Positions 12,388 through 27,200 of a stretch of 64,000 bases of DNA are shown here, one piece after another (positions within the stretch are counted from its first letter, which is position 1; every line of letters begins with the position of its first letter). A model generated the notes under the pieces. The model had not been told where the DNA came from. It did no database searches and saw only the letters and a list, made by a program, of their open reading frames with translations. The position numbers and the translations under genes were made by a program. Source of the DNA: Motacilla alba alba (lineage: Eukaryota > Chordata > Aves > Passeriformes > Motacillidae); assembly GCF_015832195.1 (NCBI RefSeq), contig NC_052018.1:63859666-63923665 (forward strand), written 5' to 3'.

Positions 12388-14520
12388 CCCCAGGATGAGG
12401 AAGATGCCTTAGTCTGATTGCATGTGAAGAGCCCACCGCAGCTGAACCTTGTCCTCAAAGGAGCTGTGGACTGTACCCCTCTCACTGCATTGAGTTGTAG
12501 CTTTCTTCAGGAGCTGAGCACACACAGAGACCTGTGGGGTCAGTGCCCAGCCAGCCCTATAATACTTGAAAGTTCAGAGACACTAAATAGCACAAAAATA
12601 AAAGAATTTTTTACAGGAAGGTCTTGAACCCTTCCTTCTCACTGGGAATCTTGATGTGAAGATCACACTGTATCAGTATTATGTTCTTAGGATTGTAGGA
12701 TGTTCTCAGCTCAGTACAATTTGTAACTGTTTATTGCCCATTGCAGGAATATTATTCACACTCATCTGCTATCAAATAAAAGGCTGATGGTGAAACAAAT
12801 GGCTGATGTGATACAGGAGGTTAAACCACGGAATGGGAATGCTTCCTCTAACCCTGGATGTCTACATTCTTCTCACAAATGATATAAATATAAATCCGTA
12901 TGTATAAATCCATATGTTTTCCTATGTTAATAACACGTGCCTGAAAGGGCTTGTCCTTGTGATGTGTCTGTAATCTGCTAAAAAAGGATTTGGCTCATTA
13001 GTATGCATCCATATTAAAATGTTGATTTATTTCTCTAGACTGCCACACTAGATAGAGCAAACTGCATTGGCGTGAGAATACACATGTAGCTGCTAAAGGT
13101 TATTCTGTTTAATTTTATTTTTGACACTTTTAGATCTAGACTGCAGTGCATGTCTCTGATTAAAGTAAACAGCATTAAGAGATGGGGTGAGGGAGTCCTG
13201 CCTCCTTCCCACATTGCTCTGAGGTGCTACGGCTTTGTGGGGCCCCTAAATAGCTCCTCCAGCACAGAGGCAGTGGAGCATGGGGGCCTATGTCTGGGCA
13301 TAAGTGACCACAACTGCTGTTCCTTTTGTCTGGCTAAAATACACCCAATCCTTATGCTGCCATCCTCTGCATGGTGCATGGGCATGATTTGACTGTTGTC
13401 ACACATTCCTGCAGTTTCTTTTTATTATTTCATGATTTGACTATTAGCTAAATAGTAAGTGTCCCCACATCGCCTGCTTGGGATGTATGAAGCAATTTAT
13501 GTAAAATAAAGCTGTTAAATACTTGTGTCCTTTTCTATTTCTGTTTTCGTGCATTTCTTTAAGACTCTTGAGTCAGCATTTCTCTGAACCAAAGTGGAAA
13601 TGCTAAAATAGCCTATGATTTTTAAAGAAAATAAGTAATAAAGTATTTTATTTAGGAAATGAACTTGTTATGTGTAAAAGAAAAGGATCAAAAGTACATC
13701 AGGATGCTAAGTGTTTGTGTATGGGGTTTTTTATAGCTAAGTATTCACAAAAATACTGAATTAATGCAAGCTACAAGGAGCAGTAGAACTCTTGCCACCA
13801 TTTCTGTCAGGCATTACCCATTTGGTATTGACGGGCATTCAGTGCCCTGACCTTACTAGCTTTTATTTATTTTTTTTTTTAGAAAGTCTGGCAATAGCCA
13901 CAAGTTGAGATGGCCAAGTGGCCAAGAGAGGACAAGACTTTCAGGGTAACTCTAAGTGAGGTATGAGGAAGGAAATTTTCTGGCTTGTGCCCCATCATTC
14001 TCTTGGTCTTCTGTTAGCACTGTTCTCTTTTGAAAACTAAGCAAGACGTAGCCACTAGATGTCTGTATTCAGCAACAAAAGGCCACACGTGCCTTCTTAT
14101 TCTGCTATAACCCATAATAAAGATGCAGTATCATTTTCATAAAGTCTATTAGTCTTTTCATAGTAAAATTAATGTGGACAGGCCACAGAGGCAGGACAAC
14201 TCACCCTGATGAAGTTCACAAAACCAGCTTGAGCAGGACATCTTGGACAGTGTGGAGCTTAAGCATGTAGGTTCTGGCTGTCCCCTAGTGCTAGACCCTG
14301 CCTGATTCTAAGGGAGGCCAAGGATGACATTTCCTGCCATCACCATGGGGAGACACCCCTGACTCAGTTTGAGATGCTGCTAGAAATCCCGGATATGGAG
14401 CACTGGTCTGTCAGTGGCTGTGCCAGCCATACTTCTGGGTGGCAGAGGAAGGGTAATGCAAAAGTACAACATTTCTGCCCCTTCCCACGAAGGAGAAGTC
14501 CTTGGATGCCAAAAGAAGGC
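12388..14520. other. Intergenic, no gene seen
   Basis: AT-rich DNA between a solo LTR and an ERVL-like LTR. I see no coding or repeat signal. Confidence 0.6.
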
Positions 14521-15200
14521 TGTGGTGGGTTAATCTTGGCCAACAGCCAAATACCCACCCAGCTGCTCACTCTCTCCTCCCTCCCCTCCTTCTCCAGTAG
14601 GACACAGGGAGAAGAAAATAGGATGAGAAAGATCATGGGCCAGGATAAAGACAGGGACAGTGCTTCCTAGTTGTTGTTATGGCCAAAACAGACTTCTTAA
14701 GGGAAAATCAATGTAATTTATTGCCAACTAAAATAGTGAAAACAAAAAGAAGAACATTAAAACAATACCCTCTCCACTTCTCCAGTCTCAACTCCCTCAA
14801 CCCAGACTCTGCTACCCACTCTAAATGGTGTAGAGTGGCAGGGGTGGATATGATCAGTACAGAGTGGTTTCTCTCTGCTAATCCTTCCTCCTCACACTTC
14901 CTCTGCTCCACTGATTTGCTCATGAACTGCAGCTGCTGTCAGGAAAAATCTGCTCTGATGTGGGCTCTCTACAAGCTGCAGTTCTTTAGGAATATTCATG
15001 CGCTCTAGTGTGCATCCTCCATGGCTGCTGGCAGCTGCATGGGCTCCCACACGGAGCTCCAATATTCCACTTCTTCCCCCTTTCTCTGACCCTCGTATTC
15101 CCTCTGCTGCTTCTCCCTCATTTTTGCCTCCTCCTTAGTCTCTACTTCCTCAGAAATCATGGAAAAGAAATCCCTAATGTGTCTACTTGGTTTTGAACCT
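14521..15200 (-). mobile_element. ERVL-like LTR, old copy, far end uncertain
   Basis: The plus strand opens with TGTGGTGGGTTAATCTTGGC, the reverse of the usual 3' end of an avian LTR family. Family-like sequence follows: AGGATGAGAAAGATCATGGG, GATAAAGACAGGGACAG, and AATGTAATTTATTGCCAAC. After about 15.0 kb the match becomes weak, so the 15200 end is a guess. Several open frames here on both strands are by-products of the LTR. Confidence 0.6.
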
Positions 15201-18200
15201 TCTGTCAATGATCAGGTGAAGAACCTGCCCTTGGGTGCACTGGAAAGGGCTCACAACATTTCTACAGCCATGGCAACAGCCTGAGCACCTCTGGAATTTC
15301 TTCAATGCCTCTGAGAGGGTGTGCAGAAGCGATACTTTCCCCTATTTGAAAATGTTGATCCATCCCATAAGGAAAATATAACACTCAGAGTAAAAAACAT
15401 TGCATATTAATAATTGGCTTGGTTCTATTATGATTTAATAATCAAATTCTTATGTTAAAAATTTTAGAGAAAGCAAATTAAAAATCAGTAAGAGGGGCTG
15501 GAGAATTTCTTTCACAAAAGATTTTGAAATTTTTGAAATCTAAATATTGAACTTGTCACCAAAGAACTCTAGAAAATGATAAAAATTCGGCAGAGGAAAT
15601 CTAGGCCTGCATTTACTCTAGCTTGAATTCACACAAAAATTTCACTTTAACAAAAATCTGTAGTTTCAGTGTTACTTGTTTTAAATGAGAATTTCAAGCA
15701 GATCATCTGATTATGTCATGAGTTTCTCACTTTCTATGAAATAGTATTTTGGCAGAACTGACGTGATATTGCAAATACTGCTTTGATAGCATTGCTTCCT
15801 TTTAATTCTGAGGTTTTGTGTCAGGCTGTTTTCAACCACTTTGGATGCAGTTTACTTTTCTAATGTATTTTCTTCCTGACTACCTGCTTTTTAGAACTGT
15901 GATGTTACGCAGGCTGATTTCACAAGCAGAATGTGGAAACCTGGTCTCATAGACTGACAAGAGAAAATCCATCATTGACTTCAGTATGGCAAGTTTTTTC
16001 CATCTATGTTCCCTTGACCTGTCTCATTCTTGGTCAGGCAACTAAATTACTTGTTTTAAGGATTTTTTTTTTCCTAGTAAAACAGCTGTTTTATTTCCAC
16101 ATAGATTAGAAAAAAAGAGTAATTTTTAAAATATAAAATATTTAACAGCTCTTTGTACATTTAAAATGTGAAAATTGTGGATTCATCTTAGGAAAGGAGC
16201 CAAAGTTCAAGCCAGTTCTGTCTGAGCTGAAGCAATGCTACATCCCGGTTGCCAAGCATTAAGATGAATGCCCAGTGATAGAAAATTTTTGCTTCTGTAT
16301 CTGTGTCTGATAAGATCTTTAAATTAGGTTCCTATTTCTTGACATAAAACAGTGAAATGTAAGCAGTCAGTACAGCACTGGGTTAATCACTGGGGCTTTC
16401 TGGAAGACTAATGTGGACCACAAACCTTCTCTGCCCAGTAAGGCTGTGTTCCTGGGAATTCTGATGTGCACTGCCAGGATTAAAAAGAAACAATGATGGA
16501 GAATGGCAGGCAGGTCAGGAAATAGCTACTGAAATAACGGACCCACAGACAGGGATTGGTGTATCTTGTTGACCATGACAATTGTTTTCAAATCTTGTCG
16601 CAAATTCCCTGATGAAGACAATAATATTTCTTCTACACCTTTTCTCTGATCCAGCAGTGAGATTTGAATCTACATTAGTAGCTACGATATTCAAAATAAA
16701 ACTACTGAGGTCAGGGAACGTGTCTACAATGAGATTTATCTGAGGCTGAAGTAGTTTAATCAAAGCTTACCTTCATCTTAGTATTTCAGTAAAAAGAAGA
16801 CTCTTTCTCCAGGGTATATCAGGTAAACTGGCAGCTACAAATTAATTTATAAAACTTAATTAAAATAGTGCAAAACTCTTTCAAACATTTCTTTATCAAT
16901 ATCATGCATTGATATAAATCAGAATAAATTTCAAAGTATGCAAATAAAATGTTACACAAGCATACTCTAGAGACTTTTCTTATGCTAAGTGGTGATTTAT
17001 TTATTAACATTTTGTCCATTTCTGTCAATTGCCAGTAAATGTCCCAAGTTCTTTCTGTTGTTTCTAATAACAGGAGCAAGACTCATGCAAATTTGGAGAA
17101 AACACATAATTGCAGCCTTCTGAAATGGGGAAATGATGGATTTCTTAACAGGCTGTCAAGCTAATCTTGCATCTCTGTTTAGTCAGTCCTGGATGAAACT
17201 GCCCATTGTGACGCCAAATAGAAAGTGAGTTGAGATTATGAGCCTCCCTTTAGTGCTTGTCAGCTATGAGTCTGGTTCTGGCTATCTCCTTCTCTTATAG
17301 AAACATTGTACCTTCAAGAGGTGAGAGTGATTTTTGTTTGCTGCACCAGCACTAGAAGATGGGATGGGGTGTGCATGTATAATATATATTTGTATAGAAA
17401 ATCTCAAACACCTGATCTAGTGTATGAAAATGTTATGGAGAGCAGTGTTGCCAGGAATGCTACTTAAAAAACACCAACAATTTTTAAGAAAGGTTAAATG
17501 ACTTGTCTAAGTTATATAGGAAAATTGTGGAAGACTTAAGAACTGCCACACATTCTCCCAAGCTCACAAAATTATCTTATTCACGGACAGGCCTCTAGAA
17601 AGGATTCATCTAAATGTTATATTCCTTGGAAAGTGAACTCCAATATTTATTTCCTCTCTTCATAAAAGGAATACTTTTTTCACCTTTTCCTTCTTTCTCT
17701 CTGGGGCTTAAAGTTAAAGGGGCTGCAGCAGCAGTACTGTGCTTCATGTGGGTACATATATTGCTTGTTCGGTATTCCTCTAGCATCAATACCCATCAGC
17801 AAATGTTTTTATAAGTTATGATTATTTCATTAAAAATATGACACATAACCTCAAGGATGAACATGGACAAAAAAGCAAGCAGTCAGATACGGATTCAAAA
17901 GGCTCAGGACTGCTCATCTGGAACTAAGGGTGCCACGAGGTCAAGTACTTCCCCTTATTCAACCACACACAATACCCCTGGCTGCTCTGTATTTGTAGTT
18001 TAAAGCATTTGCTATCTTTGGTATCAGATTGTTCCACCAACAATCAAAGTTTGAAGTGAAGAGGAAGCTTATTTGGAAAGCTTGTGGTCTTAACCCAGGC
18101 ACTGGCTTGCTTCTTGAAGCTAGATTTTAAGGGTGGCAGTGTAAGACTTCAAGCTGCAAGTAAAGCCAGGTCACTTCTGTGTGGTTTTCTGTAAGTGGGT

Positions 18201-18726
18201 GAAGGTGACACCTTCCTAAGGAAAAGGATATCAAGTTGTAAAACTGCAGGCTGAGAGGCAGAGTGTAGCTGTGGGGTTTTCTAGGGCCTTCTTTATGAAG
18301 AACTGAAGTGTGTTGACAAGCAACATCTTGCCTGGCTTGTGATGCCCCTTGGGACAGTAGCAGTATTAGTGGCCCTTTGGGTCACTTCCAGTCTCAACAC
18401 CGAAATTTGCATGAAATTTAAGAGATTCCTCTCCGGTCTTCTCCTTTTGCTGTTTTAATTAATGAATGAAGATGCTTAGGTAAATGTGCCTTCCTCTGCT
18501 GTGCTGGTAACCCAGCCCTCAGAGTGATGGATTTGAACCTGAGGACTTCCAATGACTCTGCTCCCTGGGAAAGCTGTCACTGGCTGTCTGCCTCCTTCAA
18601 GCTGACCACAGGGCAGTCCATAAATTGAGTGCTCAGGGAAGTATGGGTTGTTTACCTGATTCATATCATCCCTCTTGATTTTAGATAGAAGCATGGGTAA
18701 AATTTCTCATTAAGCTCTAGCCCTAA

Positions 18727-18751
18727 CTAGCTAGCTAGCTCTAGCTCTAGA
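18727..18751. repeat. Short (CTAG/CTCTAG)n repeat
   Basis: Repeated CTAG and CTCTAG units form a short simple repeat in intergenic DNA. Confidence 0.85.
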
Positions 18752-21700
18752 TCAAGCTGTAGCCCCCATGGCTGTATCTTGCTCATTGCTGTGGTATGTG
18801 AATGTTTTATTGAACTCTATAATAAATGCATGATGGCTATTGAAGCCTGTGGTATTTTTCTCTGCTTTCAACAGACACTGGAAAAACATGGAGAACGTTA
18901 TTGAAGAGGAAGGAAACATTTACAAATAGTAGCTATGTTATTTCTCAAGCCAAAAAACAAACCAACAAAACAAACGAACAGAAAAAGGCATAGTTAAATG
19001 TCAGGAAGTGGTTCTTAAGGGAATAATTATCCCAAGGTCTTGTGCCACTTTTAGCATTTTCCATGTAAGCAGCGCACAGCAGCTCTTGAAAGACACATGT
19101 GGCTCCACAGGAGATGTGCAAGCACGCTGCACAGTTTGAGTGAAGAGGGAGAGAGGGCACCTGCATGCCTCAGAAAAGGCAGGTAGAGAAAATGTCTGTA
19201 GAGGATTACAGAACGACTAGACTGTTTCTCTTGGAAGTCTAAAGAATTACTTCTTTCATTGCCCATTATGTAGCAAAGTTCCCTGTTTTTGTTATGATTA
19301 GAAATAAAACCTCATCTTGTGCCAGAGTGGCTGCAGTGCTGGTTGATCTGGCTAGCGAGGGACAAGGTGAAGTGGTACACTCACATCCTGTTCTCTGAAA
19401 CACAGACAGTGCAGTGGGACAGTGTGAGAGCCAGCCCTGCCTTACCCAGCTGAGATGGAGCCCCTTCTGTCTGTCCCGTGTGGAGCAAGGGAATGGATGC
19501 AGCTCATCTGGGGCTGCCATTCCGGGGGCCTCTGCATGGCTCTTCCCACAAGATGAGCTTGCCTTCTGCCCTTTCCACTGAAAAGAACTGCAGGGGAAAA
19601 GTGCAAATGGCTCAGCACAAAGCAAAAGATTGGGTGTGCTCCCAAGTGCATGGTGAAAAAAGATACTGACAGCTGGGTAGGCTGCTAATCACTTGGTGGA
19701 AACATTTCCTAATTATGCAACAGGCAGCCTTAAATAACCTCTAGAACAAAGGCAAATGCTTCTTCCCTTTTGATGCCACACCTTCTTAAAGAAGGAGAGA
19801 AGCCCTGAGATGTAGCAGAGACAGGCAGCACTGTGAAGTGGTGTGGCTTCCCGGAGCAGCTGTGGAGCGCGGGGTGCTGGTGATGGAACACAGTGATGCT
19901 GGAAAGCCGGGAGTTCGGGGCAGGGCTGGCTGGGGGCTGGTCATGGGGCAAAGAGCTCCTTTGCAGAGGAGAAGATGAAATGCAGCAGGCAGGCAGGCCA
20001 GCTGCTGGCCAAGCAGGCAAGAGAAGGCTGTGATGAGCAAGGGGGAGGCAAAAAGTAATTAAAAAAAAAAAAAAGGTTAAAAGAGGAACTAGGAAGGAGA
20101 ATCTGCCCACTAGGAAACTTATTTTAGCTTCCAGTGTGACAACTCTCACTGCACGACAGCAGCTGTGCTGACCACAGGCACTGCCCTGATGCCTGAGCTG
20201 GCTCAGCGTTCTGAGCACACCCGGCCTCTGCCATTGGAAAGCACCGTCACGGAGACATGGAGATGCCAGACCATGCACACAGCAAAGCTCTGGAGGTCCA
20301 CCAGCCCCTGGAAGACAGTGGAGCAGTGGGAACTGAAGGCATCATTTGAGGACATCGGATGAGTGTGCAGGATGTGCTGCTCCAGTCAAAGGCCTGCTTC
20401 CTGTCTGACCTCTTCTGGCCACAATCACTTTTGAAATGTACAAAAGTACCTGTGACATTTTGAAAAAATATGACAATATTTTCATGTTGCTTGGAGAGAT
20501 GTGGCTGGAGATAAGTGTGTCTAAAACAACTCATCATGAACTGAAATAAAGAATAACTGAGACTTATGTATGAGTGTTTCCACCTAAGGTGCATAGAAAA
20601 GTACCTAAAGTGTCTGAGGAACTAGAACTACTTTCACATGGGAAAGGAAGAGGTTGCACGAACTATTATACACTTCCAATTTAGATTTTCAGTAGAGAGG
20701 TTTTAAGGAGGAAAGATACAATTTAAATTTTGCGGAATTTGTTTTTAAAACCTCCCTCTGTGGAAATCCTAGACGTTGGACAAAAAAAAGCAAAGTGAGA
20801 GAAATCAGAATAAACCACTCAGTCTAGCAAAAAGCTGTACGAGCTACTAAACCCTGTCTTGTGATGACAAACCATGTGAAATCTGTGCAGATAAGCCATC
20901 ACCAGTTGCTAGTTTCCCCTGTGTCTTACTGAGAAGAGGTGGGGAGAATATGCGTAATTAATACCCAGGGGAAAAGCAGGAAACATATGGTGAAGTAATC
21001 CCCCATTACACTCAAGTGGGTATTGATCAGATGAAATAAAAAATGCTTTTGTAGCAATATTCCTCTGGAGAGAGTCCAAGCAAAGTAGCAGGGAAGCTGT
21101 GATGTGGCCTAGTAGAACATAATCCCACCATTAGCTTCATGCCTGGAGGGGCAGAGGAGGTGGGATAGAAGGAGGTCTTCTGCTGAGAGGAGTCCATGCA
21201 CTGCAATGCTGATGGGCATGAAGGCAGACTTGTACAGTCTGGGTGAGTATTTAAGGGTAAATTTTAAAATGAAGTGTTTCACATCGTCTTTGATTAAGTT
21301 AGAAGTAGGAGGACTAAAGTGAATGTTTGAAGGCTGGAAAAAATCACCTGCAAGAGACATTGGTGGGTGTGGTGTGGTGTGACTTATCTTTTCCTGTTAC
21401 TCACTGTTATTCAGTGAGAAGATGGCTTTGTAATTGCAGTTATTATCTTTACGTGATAAACTTAATTCTGGTGACAAGATAAACAGTGTTATAAGCAAGA
21501 CCTCATTTTCCTGTTGCTGGTTTCTTTGGTTAAGTAACTTATGTTAGTTATGGAGGAAGGAAAGGTACAATGCAAATATACCCCGTCCTCTCATCCAGCC
21601 TCTCAGTAATGTATTGTGCCAGGTAAGGACTTAAGGCTTTGACATTATGTACAATGATATCAGAAAAAGCTTATGTTGCTTTGACAGAGATAACTTTACA

Positions 21701-24188
21701 ATGATAATCTGCAGTCTGAAAAAACCTCCAAAAACCAACAAAGCAACAAAACAGTCTGCTTGTCCGCTTTCTCTTTCTTCACCCTGAACAGAATTTTTCA
21801 GGAAAAATTACATCTGCAAAATGTTGCCTCTTAAATTTGTAATTACAAATTTACAATTTGAAATTTTAAAGCCTGGAATTATATAGGGCGCAGATACCCT
21901 GGTTCATTAGCTGTGAACAAGGCTAAGAACAGCTCTGCACCTTGGTCTGCCCCAAGGGACTGGTGCAGTCTAAATGTGTCCATCTACACTCATGCCTCCA
22001 GCTCTCTAGAGAATCTTTTGGAAAGGAGATAAATGGATGAACCAGACTTTGATGGCAAAAAACTTGTCTATTTGTGGGTGACTGGGCTGATGTCAGTGGT
22101 TAGAAACTAAGATCTAACTCATGCTTCACTGCACATTTTGGATTGGACTGAATGGCCGGGTTGTGCAGGAGAAACATTGCTGAGATGTTCCTTCCTCCCA
22201 TGCTGGAAACACACTTGTTAGGGGATTTTCTGAGACATATGCTTCCAAAATTCACAGAAAATGTGGCAAAACCTGAAAAAAACCCCCAAAAAACCCAGCA
22301 GATTCAGCCAAGACTGTGTTTATGGAAGCAGCAGACAAAGAGATTTCAAGAGGTTTTGCCATCTACCTTAAAGACCCTGGGCTGTTATTTTGTGTGGTAT
22401 GAAGGGAACTGATGAAGGCTGCATTGAGCTTGGGGTGAAAATAGAATTAAATGAGCTGACTTTCCCAGTTTTCCATGCTGATTTGAGCCCACAGGGAGTG
22501 CTCTGGCCCTTGCACTGAGGGATCACTCAGGGCATTGTTGGACAGGTATGGATGCCCTGACCTGCCTGAGTACCCTGCCAGGAAATGCCTCAGCTTACAA
22601 ACAGGGACTTCAGAGTAAAGTGGCAGTGCTGGTGTTTGCTGGCATACAAAGTGTATGGAGATGACAAAAAAATTGGAAGTCCTGCCAAAGGTGAGGTGGC
22701 CAGGTGCCAGCTGCACAGAGGTGTGCTGTGCTCTCCCAGCACTGCCACACTGCCCAAGGACCTGGACACTGGTGTGAACCCCTGACTGGTTCACCCAGAT
22801 TCTGCCCAGCAGTCTGCCCTGAGAGGCAACAGGTGCTGTTGTTGTAAGTAACTCTTTTTATGCAGGCAGTATGGTAATCTCCTGTGGTCGCAAGTGGGAA
22901 ACCCCCTCTTTGCTCACCACCTCGTAAAAGCACCACTCAGACTCTCCCCAGACAGAGCCAGCAAAGGGGAAAATTCCTCTTCAGACCTATCAGGCATGAA
23001 TCTGATGCAGAAAAATGTTCCTGAGGTATCCTTAGTCCTTCAAGCTGCAACCTAAAATCCTCGGAGCTGAGAGCGACAGAGAACTCCAACAGGATGTTTC
23101 TCATAAGTTAAAGTCTTGACAGACTTCCCTTGGATTATGTCCAAAGCCAGCTCCAACACCAGCCCACCACTGAGTGGGGCCAGGGTGTGCTTCTTTCCCA
23201 GAGGAAGAAATACCCCCCGTAGAAGTAGTTTTTTAAAATTTCTCCTCTGGGGATGGGCTATCCTATGCTCTGTCCAGGTGAGCTGCCACATATCTCACCT
23301 GCTCTGTGGCAGCACCACGCCTGGGATCCTGCCAGGAAGGACTGCTGGTGGCACTCATGACATTTGAACGCAGCCCAAATCTGGGCTGAACTTGCAAAGA
23401 GGCTTGGTGCTGGACAAGGGGAGCCTCGCAACCTGCCTCAGGTTCAGCAAGCATAGACAAGTGTCGGTGCAATCATGCTGACTTCTAGTCACCACAGAGC
23501 ACCCCATAGCATAGAGGCTGATGCTAGTTGATCTACTGAAAATTTGTCACTTTTTATTTATTTTAATTAGAAAAAGAAAAATATTTCATTTCTTCTTAAG
23601 TTTTTTTTTCCTCCTGCATATAAGCTAATCCAAGAACTATTTAATTCTCACTTACATGACACTTTTGCTTCTGATAGCAAATATACTTGAGGTTCTTTTA
23701 CTTGTGTTCCTATTAAATCTTAGTACAAATATTTTAATTACTCTTTTTTTTTTAATTAATGCTGTCTTCTTGAAAATTTTCAGTGACTTGATGGAGGAAA
23801 CCAACATCACGCTATTTTCTCATATTGTGTTTGCAGTTCATTTAGCCCTGGTACAACACAACAGCTGTGTAGAATTAAAAATAAAGAGCATCACATTTTC
23901 CATACTGGGGGACCAGAAAGTCCTTTCCTTGGCTGTGCTGGAGCAGCTCAGCAGAGGAGTTGCGTGGATGGTGCAGACATGTAGGAGTAGGGAACTTTTT
24001 GCATTGCCACATAATGCCAAAACTTGACGGTTGAACCCTAACCCAGCACCCGGTGTGTCATCCATTTGTTCTTTTGACATCTGACTTGTTTACAGCATGA
24101 ACATGTCTCTCCCACATAGAGGGATTGAAACTCCCTGAAGTCTAACTTCAGATGCCAGGAGATAGGGTGGTTTACACCTTTTCCACAG

Positions 24189-24244
24189 AGGTGGTAAAAA
24201 GTTGTATGAAACACATAGGTGGTAAAAAGTTGTATGAAAAAGTA
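24189..24244. repeat. 28-bp tandem duplication, two copies
   Basis: AGGTGGTAAAAAGTTGTATG begins at 24189 and again at 24217. A third partial GTATGAAAC follows. The copies differ only near their 3' ends. Confidence 0.9.
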
Positions 24245-27200
24245 GTATGAAACTCTTTCAAGGGTTTGACTTTGCTTATTTTTCTTGTGGATTAGATAGG
24301 TACACTGGGGCTACTAAACATTAATGACACTGGAGAGACTTTACACAGTAGGTGATCTCCCTAGGTAAATTTTTGTCTGAAGTCAAAATTCCTTGCAGCT
24401 CAGAATTGAAGGTCGATGGACTGCATAAAATTATTGGACCTTTTCAAAGGAATTCTGCTTTATCAGAACGTGAACATTAGTACAAGGATGACTTTAGGAA
24501 CATTTTGTATATCTTCCCAAATCTGAATTGTGCCCACATGGAGGGATATCTAAAAGCAAGAAAGGATTCTTATAATCCAGTTAATATCAGTCATTATCCT
24601 TTGGAGATAATAAAATTCTAAGAAGAAAGAGAGACAATGTTCAGCAAACATCTTGGTTCTGTATATAACATTTCCCTTAAATAATAATCTAATGGAAATT
24701 ATTGTTCATATGTGGTACAAGTAAATAACATCACTTCTTCTTTAATGCAACTTACACCCACAAGTCATACAAGAGTTGCTTGAAGAAGGAAAACAGCCAG
24801 TGTAAGTCTATGTTAATTATTAGAAAACAAATTTTCTTTAATAAACCTGATTAAATGCTTTGCTGATGTCAATTTCTAGCCTGGTTGGTAAAAGCAAATA
24901 CATAGACTTTTGTGAGGTATTTTTATTGGTAATGCAGAATGTTTGGACAGAAAAATCTAGCAATTCTTGCTGGCAAAAACCCCCATGCACATTAAACTGA
25001 GAACTGATACCCTGGCATAATTGCTACTAATTACTATGGCCAATTACATTGGCCATAAGAAATCTTTACCACATGACTTCTCTAGTTGTTTTCTGCAAAG
25101 ATCAGTGCCAGATTTCATCTCATTTTACATTTTTATCTCTGTCTAGGAAGAAAATATTGAGTCATTACTTTATATTTTTGGTACAAACCAAAGATCCCAA
25201 GAAACTGGGAAAACTAAGTATGGTTGAGGAAGAGGAGTCAGACAGTGTAAAACAGCTGGATTACCAAAGCAGACCTGCTGAAACAAATGACTTTAATACA
25301 GGAAAGTACAAAGTGGGGTATTTCATCCTGAGAGCAACAAAGACAACTGGGGGCACAGTGAACAATATGAGCTCACAGTTTTACAGGGGTAAAACTCTTT
25401 AGGGATGTCCTGGTAACCTAACAGAAAAGGTGTTTCTTGCCCCTTTATTTCTCATTGCTGAGGTGTTGTTTTTTTTCCATGCTTAGAATTTAGTAATTCT
25501 AAAACTTTTTACTGATTCTTTTCAGGTCTCACTAAAATCACAATTTTATCTTTATTATGAATATTTTTCCATTACAAAGAGGGTGTTTATCCCTTGATTA
25601 TGTCAGTAAGTCAACACAGAAACAGATAAAACCAGCTAGATGAACTTCTCACCTCATTTCCTTGTTCATGCCACAGTGGTTTATTCTCATCTCCCTTGAT
25701 AACCTTGAAACCTCAGAGTAAACAAGTGGGTCCTCTATTTGCCTCAATTTATAACATTAATCACCGTGTAAGCCGGATACAAATTCCCTGGCACATCTCA
25801 ACTGTATTATGATTCAACGAAGCTGAACACTGATCTGCAGCCAGCTGCAAGTGGTGTACAGAAAATTGTGACTCAGTACTTTTCCTTGCTGTTTGAAAAA
25901 ATTCAGATTTTTGTTTTGTCAGAAAAGAAACTGATAAGGGAGACAGGTAGATCTTTGATGCAATTCCATTGACTACAGAGGAAAACGCTATTTTCTTGAA
26001 TGGATTATTAATGCATGTTGAGGATATATTGGTTTTGGCAACTGCCTTACCATTAACGCTTATTCCAAACAGCCCTGTCCTGCTACATCTCCATTTGGTC
26101 TGATTTTCTACACTGAGAACGTGTTGGCCCTGAAATAGGAATTTTTTTAGAATCCAAAGGGATTTCTAGAACACTGTTAAAATAACCAAGGAAATGGTAC
26201 TGAAGCAATGGTAGTGAATGTCAATTCATTAATATTTAGGTGTTGTCCAGTGCAGAGACATGCATGTGGTTTCACATGCTCCCTTTGGGCAAGTTTCATT
26301 TTGATTCCTCTATATCCCATGGAGTACCTGAAAGAAAACAAGACAAAGTGACTTCAGAAAAATGAAGTGTTTCAAAAAAGTGATACTCAGTTGATATCAA
26401 AATAGTGTGATTCTTAGTGTGCAGTAAGTACATTCTCGATGCAGATAGAAATAATTATTATTATTTACATATCATACCTTTCATCTAAGAATGCCAATGC
26501 ATGTTTTGATCATCAATTAATTTAATCTCTTAACTACTGAGGAGAGCTAAGTGCTATGTCTCCAATTTTATTTGGAACAAATATAAATGAAAAAAGTGAG
26601 AAGTTAATTACCCAGAAACCAAGGCATTTAAATGCCTAACACCCAGTGATTTCAGGAAGCACTTGATGCCGTAAGTTTGGAGTGGCTCTGTCATTCGCTG
26701 CATCAAACTGATCAGTCAGGAATGTGTATTGCCTTGATTTTCTAACTTTCTCCAAGAGGAAACATTTCCTTAGGAATGTGTTGTGAGATTCAGTTCATCA
26801 ATCACCTGGACACTCCTGGTAGCCAAGGAGGGGTAAGACAACAGAGATGAATTCCAGCCTGCATGTCTGCACCGCAAAAGCGGAATACCAAAACACAACC
26901 TAGCCCAGCTGTGGTCATCCACTTACCCTTGATTTACAGAGATTCACTGGAAAAAAATTACAAAACATATCCAGGGGATTTCCACGCAGTCCTTGATGTT
27001 ATCTTTAGTGTTCTAATTCAGTTTCGGAATAAAGCACTCACTTGTACTTTTTCTTGTGTGTACTTGCCTCTGCTTCAACCAGCTCGAAACAAAGAGATTT
27101 TAAACACTCACTGGCTCCACATGCCTATAAACTTATCATTTTCTCATTTTTATGATGTCTCTGATGTCCTGTGCTTATTTTCCATTTATTGCAGGCTGAT

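Noticed and set aside
26974..26983. Isolated GGGGATTTCC kappaB motif downstream of the gene
   Set aside because: It has the same decamer as the promoter, but a single site without a cluster is weak evidence for an enhancer.
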